Source of the DNA: Saccopteryx bilineata
Taxonomy: Eukaryota > Chordata > Mammalia > Chiroptera > Emballonuridae
Reading direction: 5' to 3'
DNA length: 64,000 nt
NCBI RefSeq assembly: GCF_036850765.1
Contig: NC_089495.1
Location: 192,341,847 to 192,405,846 of the forward strand
Every line of letters begins with the position of its first letter. Within the stretch, counting starts at the first letter, position 1. The notes below the pieces were generated by a model, which saw nothing but the letters and a program-made list of their open reading frames with translations, ran no database searches and was not told the DNA's origin. The translations under genes and the position numbers were made by a program. Below, piece by piece: positions 40,528 through 52,500 of this stretch.

Positions 40528-43500
40528 AAAAAAAATAAAAATAAAATAAAAAAATTAGGGAATACAGCAGATACTCCAGTACTTTCAGCCTTTTATATAG
40601 TGCATTTTCACCAATGAAATAAAAGTTGGTTTTGCATCTCATTTGCATCATCAAACAACTTTCTTTGACTTGTTTGCTTTTCTGATGTTCTTGTTTAATA
40701 AAATCAAATGTTTTTTTAATCACTTCATATTTTTTTAAATATCCCCTAATTTTTGTGAGCAGTATATTAATCAGTGTTACCTCAATAAATTTAATTCTTT
40801 TAAAAAATCAGCAAAGTAAAAGACCAACCCCCAAAGGCAGAAAGAGAAAGGAGGAGCTTTTTTCCCATGAAAGTTTTCTTCTCCAATCCCAAATAGTCAT
40901 AGCCTTTGGTCCTCCAAAACTGCAAATACTACCTGGATTTTGATTTAAAGTTTCCTCCTCGTTTCTGATGGGGCAAGCCTAACTGTTTTCTTTCTTCAAA
41001 GGAGGGGCTGTGGGTGAGAGAAGATGAGATGTTGAAATGGCAAGCTGTTGGAAAAGTGGGTGGTCTCACCTCCATCCCATCCAGCTCCCACACGAAGCAG
41101 CAGGATCAATGGATGAATCATTTTCAGGTCCTGAGGTTCTCAGCCTGTGTGTGTTTCCACTTGATATCAGTTTGTGGAAGTCAGGGCTTTTTATTATGTT
41201 CATGAGAAGGTTAAAACAAGACTGGAAGAGGCCCTCCCTTCTCATGTACATAATAAAACTACTTGGGGAGTGTGGTCTATGCCCACCCCAACCCAGACCC
41301 AGGGGACTGGCAAGAGGAGGGGTGGACAACACAGTCCTAAGAACAAACCAGGATCCTTTGGGGTTCTCTCTCTCCTGAGGAAAAGCTCTACTTCTTAACC
41401 AAAAATGTGCCATTTTACCTACAAGGCAAAAGGGCTTTAACACCTGTTTTCTCCTGTTCTCACCCTGGGCTCCACAGATGGGCTGGTGGGAAGGCAGGCA
41501 GAAAGAAGCCCTGGATATTATATATTATAAAGCTATAGGTTTATGAGACTTGGGAGTGGGTACGGAGGGAGAGAGGTTTCATAGCTTTCATCAAAATATC
41601 AAGAGCTCTAGGATGATTTGAAAACCCTACCCAGCTCGATACTGTTTCAGGGCCTTCTTGCTTGTGTTGGTGAGTTCCTCATCAAATACAGATTTCTTCA
41701 CCTGTTTCTGCTTCTTGGCTGTGTACAGAGAAAATAGGTTAAATAGGTCCTCTTAGGCCCAAGCTCCTAAACTTCCCTTAAGCTCAGGGTCATGGTTCCA
41801 CGTTCAGTGGATGCTCTGGACTGATGACCTATTGACATGAAGGCAAGACATCAGATCCTGGCAGGAAAGGGATAAGGAATCAGAAGTACCAGGTGTGAAG
41901 GAGCCACTCCAAAGAATGACTGCAGGTCCAAAGTTAAATAGACCACTTAAACGTGAAATGGGCCAAAGACCATTTTCACTTCATTCTGCCCTGACCTGCT
42001 CCTCCAAGTGGCAACTGGTAAGGACTTAGGCTCCAGAGTCCAAAAGCCCTGGTTTCAAATCCTAGTTATTCCCACTAATCACAGGGTTTCACCACTTGAA
42101 GCCAATAAAGGTATAGTTGTATACACTAGTACTTACTCATTATTCAAAATGTGTGGGCTCTTAAAAAAAAAAAGCATGGGCTCTTATCATCATCCCTCCA
42201 ATTTTCTCCCTGACCATAAGCACAGGTTTCAGGGAGAACCTTCCTACTAGCTCCTGTGGGCTCCCCATATGCCTACCAGGGCCTGTGGCTGGCTCCTCCT
42301 CAGGTATTGCTCGGGCCCGCTTGGCTCTGCGATTCCTCTTGGCCAGCCGCTCAGCAAACATCTGTGCCTTGAGAATTTCGAATTGGGATCTTTCCTCTGC
42401 CTGGAGAGAGGATAATGTGTGAGTATAGAACAGACTGGGCAGCCCTGACCCATTCCACTGGGAAGGGACCCAACTCCAGAGGGGTGGCCACTCACTGTCA
42501 TTTCCCCCTTTTTCTTGGCATCCTTCATAAACTTCTTCCTTTTCTTCTTTCCTCTTAAGGCCAAGTCAAACTCCTGCAGAGCTTTAGCAACTGGGATGAA
42601 AAGAGAGCATGAGATTTCAGGTATTGTTTTATATCTTCCTTAAACTTACATTAAGAAGTGTACAGCCCTGGCCAGGTTGCTCAGTTGGCTCGAGTGTCTT
42701 CCCAGTACACCAAAATTGTGGGTTCAGTTTGATCCCTGGTCAGGGCACATGCAATGATCAACCAGTGTATGCATGGATAAGTAGAAAAGTCAATGTTTCT
42801 CTCTCCCTCAAATCAATAGATAAAAATTTAAAAAGATAAAACATTAAAGGATTAAAAAAAGTGCACATACTTTAAATTGGTATATAAGGACTTAAAATGA
42901 GAAGCAGCAGTCATTTCCTTTCTTGATGATTTTCTCCACCTCACTAAATAGCATTCTTGTTTCACTATTTCTCAATTAATCCACTTGAGACACTGATTAT
43001 CTACTTCCTATTGTGAAAGATAAGGATTTAGTTCACTTATGCTCCTGCACACCTTCCTACAATATAGTTATATATATGTATTTTTTATAAACTTTTTATA
43101 ACTTTTTTTTAGATTTTATTTATTCATTTTTAGAGAGAGAGAGAAGGGAGTAGGAGCAGGAAGCATCAACTCCCATATGTGCCTTGACCAGGCAAGCCCA
43201 GGGTTTCAAACTGGTGACCTCAACGTTCCAGGTCAAGCTTTATCCACTGCACCACCACAGGTCAGTAGTTATAAATATATTTAACATAGAAATTTCACAT
43301 ACATAACACATTTTTTGTCTCGTCATATATAGGCAGCATTTTTAAAATTGTGGCACATCCTCTTTGGAGGGTAATTTTATAATCCCTAATGAAATAATAA
43401 ATACATATAACCTCTGGCCTACAATTCTACTTTAAGGAATTTATCCTGCAAATCAAATATATTTGCTTAATTGTGAAAAGATACCTGTACAAAGTTATTC

Positions 43501-46500
43501 ACTACAGTCCTGGCTGGAGCATTGTCTTGCAATGCAGAGGTGGCTGGTTCAGTCCTTGGCTGGGGCACATACAGAAACAGATCAATGCTTCTGTCTCCCC
43601 CTTACCCCCCTTCCTCTCTCTGGATTCAATAAAAATAAAAAATTAAAAAGGAAAAAAAAACAAAGTTGTTCACTACATAACTTATTTATAGTAAAAGACT
43701 AGAAACAACCCAATGTTCCTCAGTGGTTAAAGAATTAAAGTATAATCAACCTAACTGATAAAGACCACACTGCCACATTTAAAAAAAAGAAAAAGAAGGT
43801 GGCTATATATGTGTCTATATAAAATGATCTCCAGCCTGACCAGGTGGTGGCACAGTGGACAGAGCGTCAGACTGGGATGCGGAGGACCCAGGTTGAGACC
43901 CCAAGGTCACCAGCTTGAGCACGGGCTCATCTGGCTTGAACAAAGCTCACCAGCTTGGACCCAAGGTCGCTGGCTTGAGCAAGTGGTTACTTGGTGTGCT
44001 GAAAGCCCACGGTCAAGGCACATATGAGAAAGCAATCAATGAACAACTAAGGTGTCGCAACGAAAAACTGATGATTGATGCTTCTCATCTCTCTCCATTC
44101 CTGTCTGTCTGTCCCTATCTATCCCTCTCTCTGACTCTCTGTCTCTGTAAAAAAAAAAAAAAGATCTCCAGAAGAAAAAAATAAAACAATAAAAAATAAA
44201 ATAGAATGATCTCTGCCTGACCAGGCGGTGGCGCAGTGGATAGAGCATTGGACTGGGATGCGGAGAACCCAGGTTTGAAACCCCAAGGTCATCAGCTTGA
44301 GTGCAGGCTCATCTGGCTTGAGCAAGGGGTCATAGACATGGTCTCATGGTCATAGACATGACTCTGTCTCTGTCAAAAAAAAAAGAATAATCTCTAAGCT
44401 ATAATATTAATTGAAAAAAGCAAGGTGTCAAACAATGTGAATTTTAAAAACAGGATGGGAATATCTAAAAACCTCTTCCTTTTTTTTAGTTGTGGCAAAA
44501 TATATAACATAAAATTTGTCATTTTATCCATTTTTAAAAATTTATTTATTGCTCTTATGATGGGGAAGAGTGAGAGAGACAGAAACACTGATCTGTTCTT
44601 GTATGTGCCCGGATCAGAGATCAAACCAACAACCTTCGTGTATCAGGACAAAGCTTAATTAACTGAGCTATCCAGCCAGCGACCATTTTGCCCATTCTTA
44701 AGTGTATAATTTTATAGCATTAATTACATTCACAATATTGCACAACCATCATCATTTTCTGTTTCTAAACCTTTTTTTATCATCACAAACAGAAGCTCTA
44801 AAACCATTAATAACTCCCTCCTCTAACCCCTGGTAATCTCTATTCTACTTTCTGTGTCTATGAATTTGCCCATCTAGGTTACCTCATATAAGCAGGATTA
44901 ATTCACTCAGCATGCTTTCATAGTTCATCCTTGTTACATGCACCAGAACTTCATTATGACTAAAGAATATTCCCTTGTGTGTACACACATTATGGGTCTC
45001 AATCAATTTGTTGATGGACATGGGTTGCTTCCACCCTTTGATTATTGTAAATACTGCTCAGTGAACACTGGCGGGTAAGTATCCATCAAAAAGAGGGACC
45101 CTTTCCAATTCTTTGGGGTATAGGAATTCCATTCCTAGGTCTTGTGAATTCTATGTTTTAGCTTTTTGAGGAACCTCCCCGACATACTTTTTTCCTTCTT
45201 CCTCTCTTCTTTGGTCTGGAACCAGCTCCTCTCAGGCTCGTGCCTCTGTCCCTCCTTCCCCTTCTCCAGGAGCCGCTTTGCGGTGTTGATCTGTCAGGAC
45301 AGCAAAGGGTGCCTGCCATGGAACCTACCTCTGAGAATATATAACATGGCAGCTACAAGCCACTGCCTGCAAATGCTTGAGGCTCTGATGATCTGCAGAT
45401 ACAGGATTTCAGAAGGGCTGACACAGTGTGCTTCCTGAGTGGCGCTGGGGACCACAGCCCTCTTCCCAGCCTCACCTGGGCTTCTGACTGTTGCATCTCT
45501 TTCTCCTCAGCCTCTAGCTGCAGAACTGCATACACATCTTTCTCCATTTTCTCAATCTTATCCCGAAATTTCAGTATAACATCTTGAGGGAAGAGAACAA
45601 AAAAGATTTTAAAATAGAGTGAAGACTATGTAGCTGAAAATAATGTACTTAGTGACTTAGAAAACTTTTTTTTAATGTGTGACTTCTCTGCTTAATACCC
45701 TCAACCCCACACAAAGGTTTCCTACTGCTCTTTAAATAAATCCCAAACTCCTAAGTGTGGCCTCTGCTGTCCTCTCTGACCTTCTGTCTTCCCCCTTATT
45801 CATCACGCCCTGGGCCCTCTAACCTTTCTTCCCTTTTCCTCACACACCAAGTTTATTCCTGTCTCCAAGACTTTGCCCTGGTGTCCTCTGCTTAGCACAC
45901 TCTATCCCCAGATTGCTCAGGGCCACCTCATTCTGGTCATCCAGGACCCATCACAAATGCCATCTGTTCAGAGGCCTTTCCTGAACAGCCTTTCTAAAGT
46001 AGGCACCTCTCCTCCTGTAGTTCTCAATCACATCTTCTATTACAGGGGTCGGGAACGTTTTTGGCTGAGAGAGCAATGAACGCCACATATTTTAAAATGT
46101 AATTCCATGAGAGCCATACAACGACCCGTGTACGTTATGTATTATCCAATAAAAATTTGGTGTCCCGGAGGACAGCTGTGATTGGCTCTAGCCACCTGCA
46201 ACCATGAACATGAGTGGTAGGAAATGAATGGATTGTAATACATGAGAATGTTTTATATTTTTAACATTTTATTAAAGATTTGTCTGCGAGCCAGATGCAG
46301 CCATCAAAAGAGCCACATCTGGCTTGCAAGCCATAGGTTCCTGATCCCTGTTCTATTAGATTATTTATTTATTATTTATTTATTTTTTGACAGAGTCAGA
46401 CAGAGGAACAGACAGACAAGAAGGGAGAGAGATGAGAAGCATCAATTCTTCATTGCAGCACCTTAGTTGTTCATTGATTGTTTTCTCATGTGCCTTGACT

Positions 46501-49500
46501 GGGGGGCTACAGCAGAGCAAGTGACCTCTTGCTCAAGCCAGCAACCTTGGGCTCAAGCTGGTGAGCCTTGCTCAAACCAGATGAGCCTGTGCTCAAGCTG
46601 GAGACCTCGAGGTCTCAAACCTGGGTCCTCTGCATCCCAGTACGACACTCTATCCACTGCGCCACCGCCTGGTCAGGCAGCTTATTTATTATGTCTTTAT
46701 CCCACCAGAGGATCAGCTGTTTTGTTTATTGTTGTATCCCCAATACCTAGAATAGAGTAAGTAGCAACCGGCATGCAGTAGTACTCAATAATTGTTTGCT
46801 GGTTGAATGAATTAAATGAAAATGAAAAGAAATAAAAGAAAAAGAAAGAAAAAGGCAGACATATATGAATGGGAAAAAAGGTCAGAAAGGATACATATCT
46901 AAATACTAACAGTGGTAAGTCCTTGACATACAATTACATTTTGCTCTTACTTTATCTACTAATTTCCAATAATAAATATGTATCATTTCTATGACTTAAA
47001 AAAGGATGTGCCCTGGCCGGCTGGCTCAGCGGTAGAGCGTTGGCCTAGCGTGCGGAGGACCCGGGTTCGATTCCCGGCCAGGGCACACAGGAGAAGCGCC
47101 CATTTGCTTCTCCACCCCTCCGCCGCACCTTCCTCTCTGTCTCTCTCTTCCCCTCCCGCAGCCAAGGCTCCATTGGAGCAAAAATGGCCCGGGCGCTGGG
47201 GATGGCTCTGTGGCCTCTGCCTCAGGCGCTAGAGTGGCTCTGGTCGCAACATGGCAACACCCAGGATGGGCAAAGCATCGCCCCCTGGTGGGCAGAGCAT
47301 CGCCCCATGGTGGGCGTGCCGGGTGGATCCCGGTCGGGCGCATGCGGGAGTCAGTCTGACTGTCTCTCCCTGTTTCCAGCTTCAGAAAAATGCAAAAAAA
47401 TAAAATAAAATAAAATAAAATAAAAAAGGATGTGCTTTGCTCTGGCCAGTTGGCTCGGTGGTGGAGCGTCGGCCTGGCGTGTGGAAGTCCTAGGTTTGAT
47501 TCCCGGCCCGGGCACACAGGAGAGGCGCCCATCTGCTTCTCTACCCCTCCCCCTCTCCTTCCTCTCTGTCTCTCTCTTCCCCTCCCACAGCCGAGGCTCC
47601 ATTGGAGCAAAAGATGGCCCAGGCGCTGGGGATGGCTCCTTGGCCTCTGCCCCAGGCGCTAGAATGGCTCTCGTCGCAACAGAGCGACGCCCCGGATGGG
47701 CAGAGCATCGCCCCCTGGTGGGCGTGCCAGGTGGATCCCGGTCAGGCACATGCGGGAGTCTGTCTGCCTCCCCGTTTCCAGGTTCAGAAAAATACAAAAA
47801 AAAAAAAAAAAAAAAAAATGGATGTGCTTTATATGACTCCTATGGATGAGAAGAACAAAAGGAATGAAAGATATCCAAAAAGAACGAGTGTGATCTCCTC
47901 CCCACCCTCTGCCCCTCAAGAACTTGGGGGCAGGAGGGAATCAGTGGGGATTCTGCTCTAAGAAGAAGCCTTGGACTTCTCTTCCCAAAGGCTGGAAATA
48001 CCTATGAATCAGGCACTTGGAGCACAAGTCTGTCATGAGTCTCTTTTACAAACACAGAGGCTAAAAGAGGCAAGGTGAGACCTGCCACTCAGCAAGTGGC
48101 AGAAAAGATTAAAATCTGGCTCCTAATGCAAAGCTCCAACTTCCCCTATTACCTTCTGCCCCTGCCCCGTCCCACAGGGTCTGACCTAGGAACCTGCCCC
48201 ACCTACCCAAACCGCCCTGAGCTGCTGCAGTGGTGCCTGCTCACCTTGGGGAAGTATCCGGGCCTTCACAGGGGCCTTGGCAGCCTTCACAATCTCCTTC
48301 AGCATCTTCCGCTCCTCTTCTCCCACCAGAGAGACCGAGCGCCCAGCCCTGCCAGCACGCGCCGTTCGCCCCACCCGGTGGACATAATGCTTGATAGTAT
48401 TTGGCATTGTGAAGTTGATTACCTGCAAGATCAAAGTTGACCAGCAAGCATACCTGGGAATTGGGGAAGAGCGGGGACACAAAGAGGCAAAAAGACTCCC
48501 AGCAAAAGTTCAAGGAAGATGGAGCCTGCTCACCGTTTTGACCCCCTCAATGTCAAGTCCACGAGCTGCCACATCTGTGGCCACAAGGATATCAATCTGT
48601 TCATCCTTAAAGCGCCTGGAAATAGCCACAAAAAGATGTTCCTTCAGATTCTCAACCTCAGCAAGACTCTGCAAGAGCATGAGCCAGCAGAAAGACACAA
48701 ATCCATTTGAACTCAAGCAGTAGAGTACAGGCTATCATAATGGGGATAGATCCTGAATGTCAGCACATTGACATTTATACTTCCCCTTAAATAATCCATT
48801 AAGGGGCCCCGGAGGTTGGCTCAGTGGTAGAGCGTTGGCACAGTGTGTGGAAGTCCCAGATTTGATTCCCGGCCAGGGCACACAGGAGAAATGCACAGTG
48901 CCCATCTACTTCTCCACCCTTCTCCCTCTCCTTTCTCTCTATCTATTTCCTCCCCTCCCACAGCCAAGGCTCCATTAAAGCAAAAGTTGGCTGGGGCGCT
49001 GAGGATGGCTCCATGGCCTCCACCTCAGGCACTAAAATGGCTCTGGTTGCAACAGAGCAATGCCCTAGATGGGCAGAGGATCACCCCCGAGTGAGCATGC
49101 CAGGTGGATCCCGGTCGGGTGCATGTGGAAGTCTGTCTCTCTGCCTCCCTGCTACTCACTTTAGAAAAATACAAAAAAAAAAAATCCATAAAGTAGAGCA
49201 AACATAATATTTTGTATGCCCCTTATATAGTAATTCCTATACATATAAAAGTTTGGGAACCACAGAGCTAGACTATAGGAAGTAGCAGATGCAAATGTCT
49301 GTCTCAGCATTTAAAACAGCTTTTCTTTAAAAGACAACTCCCAGCTGCCTGTGATGAATTACAGATAGGTGGGAGATAACTAAACAGTTCCTCTTTGCCT
49401 ACCAGGCTGACCCCATTTTGTGAAAATTAAATGAGGAATCAAATGTAAAAGCACACCCCACAGGGCCTTGCAAAGTAAATGGTCAAGAAAAGGTGGCTGG

Positions 49501-52500
49501 CTTTGATTCCAAATCTATCAGACACAGGTCTGTCCACTGCTCTGGAGCAGCTGGAAAGAACATCTGCTGAGTCTGACCAGGTGGTGGCGCAGTCGATAGA
49601 GCATCGAACTGGGATGTGGAGAACCCAGGTTCGAGGCCCCGAGGTCGCCAGCTTGAGCGCGGGCTCATCTGGTTTGAGCAAGGCTCACCAGCTTGAGCCC
49701 AAGGTCGCTGGCTCGATCAAGGGGTCACTCACTCTGCTATAGCCCCCCGGTCAAGGAACATATGAGAAATCAATCATCAATCAATGAACAACCAAGGAAC
49801 TGCAACGAAAAATTGATGTTTCTCATCTCTCTCCCTCCTGTTTGTCCCTATCTATCCCTCTTTCTGACTCTGTCTCTCCCACAAAAAACAAACAAAAAAC
49901 CAAAAAAAACCCATCTGCTGAATCATCCCAGGTCAGAATCTCCCACTGTGGCCCCACTCAGCAGCTCCCACATTCACGCCCTGTGGCATGAATATCATCC
50001 TCTGTGAAAATACCAAGTCAGAGTTCTTGAATGTATCTAAGATAGGACCTTCCAAGGGAACTGTCCTACCTGTGTCCCCTGCTATTGCTCTGACACAACC
50101 TCTGGGCGGTATTTGCCCTCTTTTGAATTAGGAGAGCCCTCTCTGACCTGCCCGAGGAGGGTGGAGGAGACCCGGTGCCCCCCCAACTTTACCGAAGGGC
50201 CTCCAGCCGCTGCGTCTGTGACAGGTTGCCATGAAGCTCGCCCACCTGTAGTCCCATGAGCCCCAGGACTATGTGCATGCGGTGGGCTTGCTTCTTGGTC
50301 TGGGTGAAGAGCATTACATGGTCGGTAAAGGTCCTTGTCAACAGAGCTGGCAGGGAGAGAAGAGTGAGCTAGCAGCCATCTCCGAAACACACTCTCTGTC
50401 TGAGGAGTGCTGCTGAGCCTGGCACCAGGGAGATGGGCAAGGTCCCTGTCCTCGAGCAGCTCACATTCCAGGGCAGACGAAGAAGCAGATCCCCGATTCC
50501 CAAGGGTGCTAAACGCCCTCGAGAGAGTGAAGGGAGGATGGGGAGGCGGCTCCAGCACTGGCCTCTCTCAAGCTGAATGACAAGGCAGGCTCATCCAAGA
50601 GAAGATTTGGGGGAACACCAGACAGGGGAGAACAAACATAAAGTCCCCCACTAGGACAAGCAGAAGCAGACGAGTTTGGCTAAAGCAAGAAGGCACAACA
50701 AGGCAGGCAGAGGCCAGACTCAGGAGGTCTACAGCACCCACTAGGGAGTGTGGATTTTAGTCTTAGAGCAATGGAAGACACCAGAGGGCCTTAAATAAGG
50801 AAGTAGCAGGCAAATGCTCATTTGTAAGCAATCATTTCTTTTTTTATACAGAGACAGAGAGAGAGAGTCAGAGAGAGGGATAGATAGGGACAGACAGATA
50901 AGAACGGAGAGAGATGAGAAGCATCAATCATTAGTTTTTCATTGCAACACCTTAGTTGTTCATTGATTGCTTTCTCATATGTGCCTTGACCATGGGCCTT
51001 CAGCAGACCGAGTAACCCGCTCAAGCCAGCGACCTTGGGTCCAAGCTGGTGAGCTTTGCTCAAACCCGATGAGCCCGTGCTCAAGCTGGCGACCTCGGGG
51101 TCTCGAACCTAGGTCCTCTGCATCCCAGTCTGACACTCTATCCACTGTGCCACCCCCTGGTCAGGCTGTAAGCAATCATTTGAAATGATATGCAGCATGG
51201 AGAGTGGATTACCAAGGGAAAAGGGTAGAAGCAGGATAACTATGTAAGAGGCTATTGCAATCATCCAGTCAATAGACAGCAGTGATCTGGACTAAGAGCC
51301 AGAGGGGCAGTGGGGGAAAGTGGCTGGGAGTTCAGCAGGACTTAAGGATTGGATGGTGGGAGGGTGGTGAGGTGATAAAAAGAAGGAAGGAAAGACTCAT
51401 ACAGAAAGTGACAGAGTGATGGAATGGTAGCACTACATACTGGGTTAGGGGAGGCTAGATGGAAGAGCTCCAGGGCACAAGCCAAGTGCTCCAGTGTGGT
51501 ACCCGTGAGGCCAAGGGAGTCAAGCATCCCGCCCTGCTCAGTCCCACCCTGGGCTTTCACCTGCCACAATGGCTTCCCGGTCCCCTTCCCGATTTGGCCG
51601 GATCCGGATGAACTCCTGACGCAGGAAGGGGGCCACATCCGTGTTGCTGTTCACAAATATCCGGACGGGGTTCTTCAAGGAGACAGACGCCAGATCTTTG
51701 ACCTGGCACGTGCAAAGGGGTGCTCACCAGTCTGCCAGGGGGCAGAGTGGGAGGCAAGCTTGTGCTCACCCCAGGCATGCCCCACCCAGGGCCGGGGTCG
51801 TCTGCACTGCCTTCTCCATTCACCCTGCCAAGGAGATTCCCCATGGCCCACCTCATCTGTCATCGTGGCTGAAAAGAGCATAGTCTGGCGGTGGTGGGAA
51901 CACATTCGGATAATCTCCTTCATCTGCTCCTCAAAGTACTCGTCCAGCATCCTGGTGAGCAGGGAAGGGACAGAATCAAGAGAAACGGACCAAGCTCACC
52001 CCTATCGCAGTGAGTGGCAGAAAACATCAGATAGCAATGTTTTGATGTTGTCAGGACCAAAGTTCTGAGTTGCATTTGGTCAGCATGTCTTTAGTCTTCC
52101 TTAATCTAGAAAAGTTCCTTCAGCCTTTCCATACTCTGTATTTGTCTAATTTCCCAGGGACCGGATACAGTAAATCACTGTAGGAAGAACGTGCAGGGGT
52201 GCACCTTATTCCCACCCCATCGGGAGACACAGATCGTCAGTGTCCCAGTACCACTGGTTTGAGTTTGATCACTTGGTTAAAGGGATGTCTGCCAGCTCTC
52301 TCCACTGATAAAGGAACCTTTTTCTCTTCATAGGTAATAATAGTGATCAGTTTGTTTTCACTCCAACTTTTGTTGTTGTTTTTTATCAAGTAAAGGAAGA
52401 ATTTATTGACTATGCAGAAAGAGAAAAGAAGGCCTTGGAGACCGGTTCAGGGGGCTAGCCTGGGACGAGCTGCCACTGCCCATTGCTCCCCTGGTTGCAA

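Larger units (their letters stand above)
39739..40764. mobile_element. Mariner-like MITE split by two SINE A copies
   Basis: Ends CACTGCTCACAAAAATTAGG (39739) and CCTAATTTTTGTGAGCAGT (near 40763) are inverted, with TA on both sides. It lies in the last intron of DDX27. Confidence 0.88.
45690..46810 (+). repeat. L2 LINE split by hAT MITE and SINE B
   Basis: L2 starts near CCCAAACTCCTAAGTGTGGC, is cut at 46043, resumes after 46680 and ends TGTTGTATCCCCAATACCTA. It was interrupted by two younger elements. Confidence 0.72.
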
